34,408 nucleotides of DNA, from the NCBI GenBank assembly GCA_013365325.1, contig JABVXV010000491.1, forward strand, positions 1 to 34,408, given 5' to 3'. Every line of letters starts with the position of its first letter. The stretch's first letter is position 1. The notes beneath the pieces are model-generated. The model was not told the origin of the DNA, did no database searches, and was given only the letters and a program-made list of their open reading frames with translations. The stretch is from Dipetalonema caudispina (lineage: Eukaryota > Nematoda > Chromadorea > Rhabditida > Onchocercidae). Shown here one piece after another: positions 34,290 through 34,408 of the stretch. Position numbers and translations under genes: made by a program.

Positions 34290-34408
<119 letters not shown>

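Overview
The window looks like genomic DNA from a nematode, most likely a parasite with a very AT-rich genome (species not determinable; a spirurid or other clade III worm is a guess). The evidence is spliced genes with nematode-style acceptors (TTTTCAG or TTTCAG), GT-AG introns of about 75 to 2,400 bp, AT-biased codons, acceptor-like sites just upstream of two start codons (as in trans-splicing), and long A/T homopolymers and TTA/GA microsatellites between genes. There are no bacterial, viral or organellar features, and no rRNA or tRNA gene was recognised.

Three protein-coding genes can be assembled exon by exon, all on the minus strand. From right to left they are: (1) a nucleoredoxin (NXN) orthologue, 11 coding exons, 29965 down to 22334, 570 codons; (2) a complete four-repeat annexin, 6 coding exons, 14993 down to 11728, 319 codons; (3) a second annexin, 5 coding exons, 2918 down to 567, whose fourth repeat lies beyond the left edge. 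All splice phases were checked and join into continuous frames.

The two annexins share intron positions and phases and are tandem duplicates about 9 kb apart. They differ functionally: the complete one keeps canonical calcium sites in repeats 2 and 4 and a variant in repeat 1. The partial one has lost the GxGT loop in repeats 1-3, and its acidic cap residues in repeats 1 and 2 are replaced by Gly and Arg. The NXN protein keeps the WCPPC active site in its central thioredoxin domain, but the N-terminal thioredoxin-like domain has no cysteine pair. It also carries an Asn/Ser-rich linker and a Gln/Asn/Ser-rich tail.

The spaces between genes (about 2.9-11.7, 15.1-22.3 and 30-34.4 kb) hold no convincing genes. 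They do hold notable structure: a 62-bp tandem repeat with a self-complementary core (16.74-16.99 kb), a 32-bp repeat with a related AGGCTT/AAGCCT hairpin (17.73-17.82 kb), a roughly 320-bp modular palindrome (18.81-19.13 kb), a 31-bp tandem repeat (31.86-31.95 kb), GA/CAA tracts just upstream of NXN, and TTA microsatellites at both ends of the window. The three genes are too far apart for an operon, and no shared pathway is implied beyond each being a conserved cytoplasmic or membrane-associated function.
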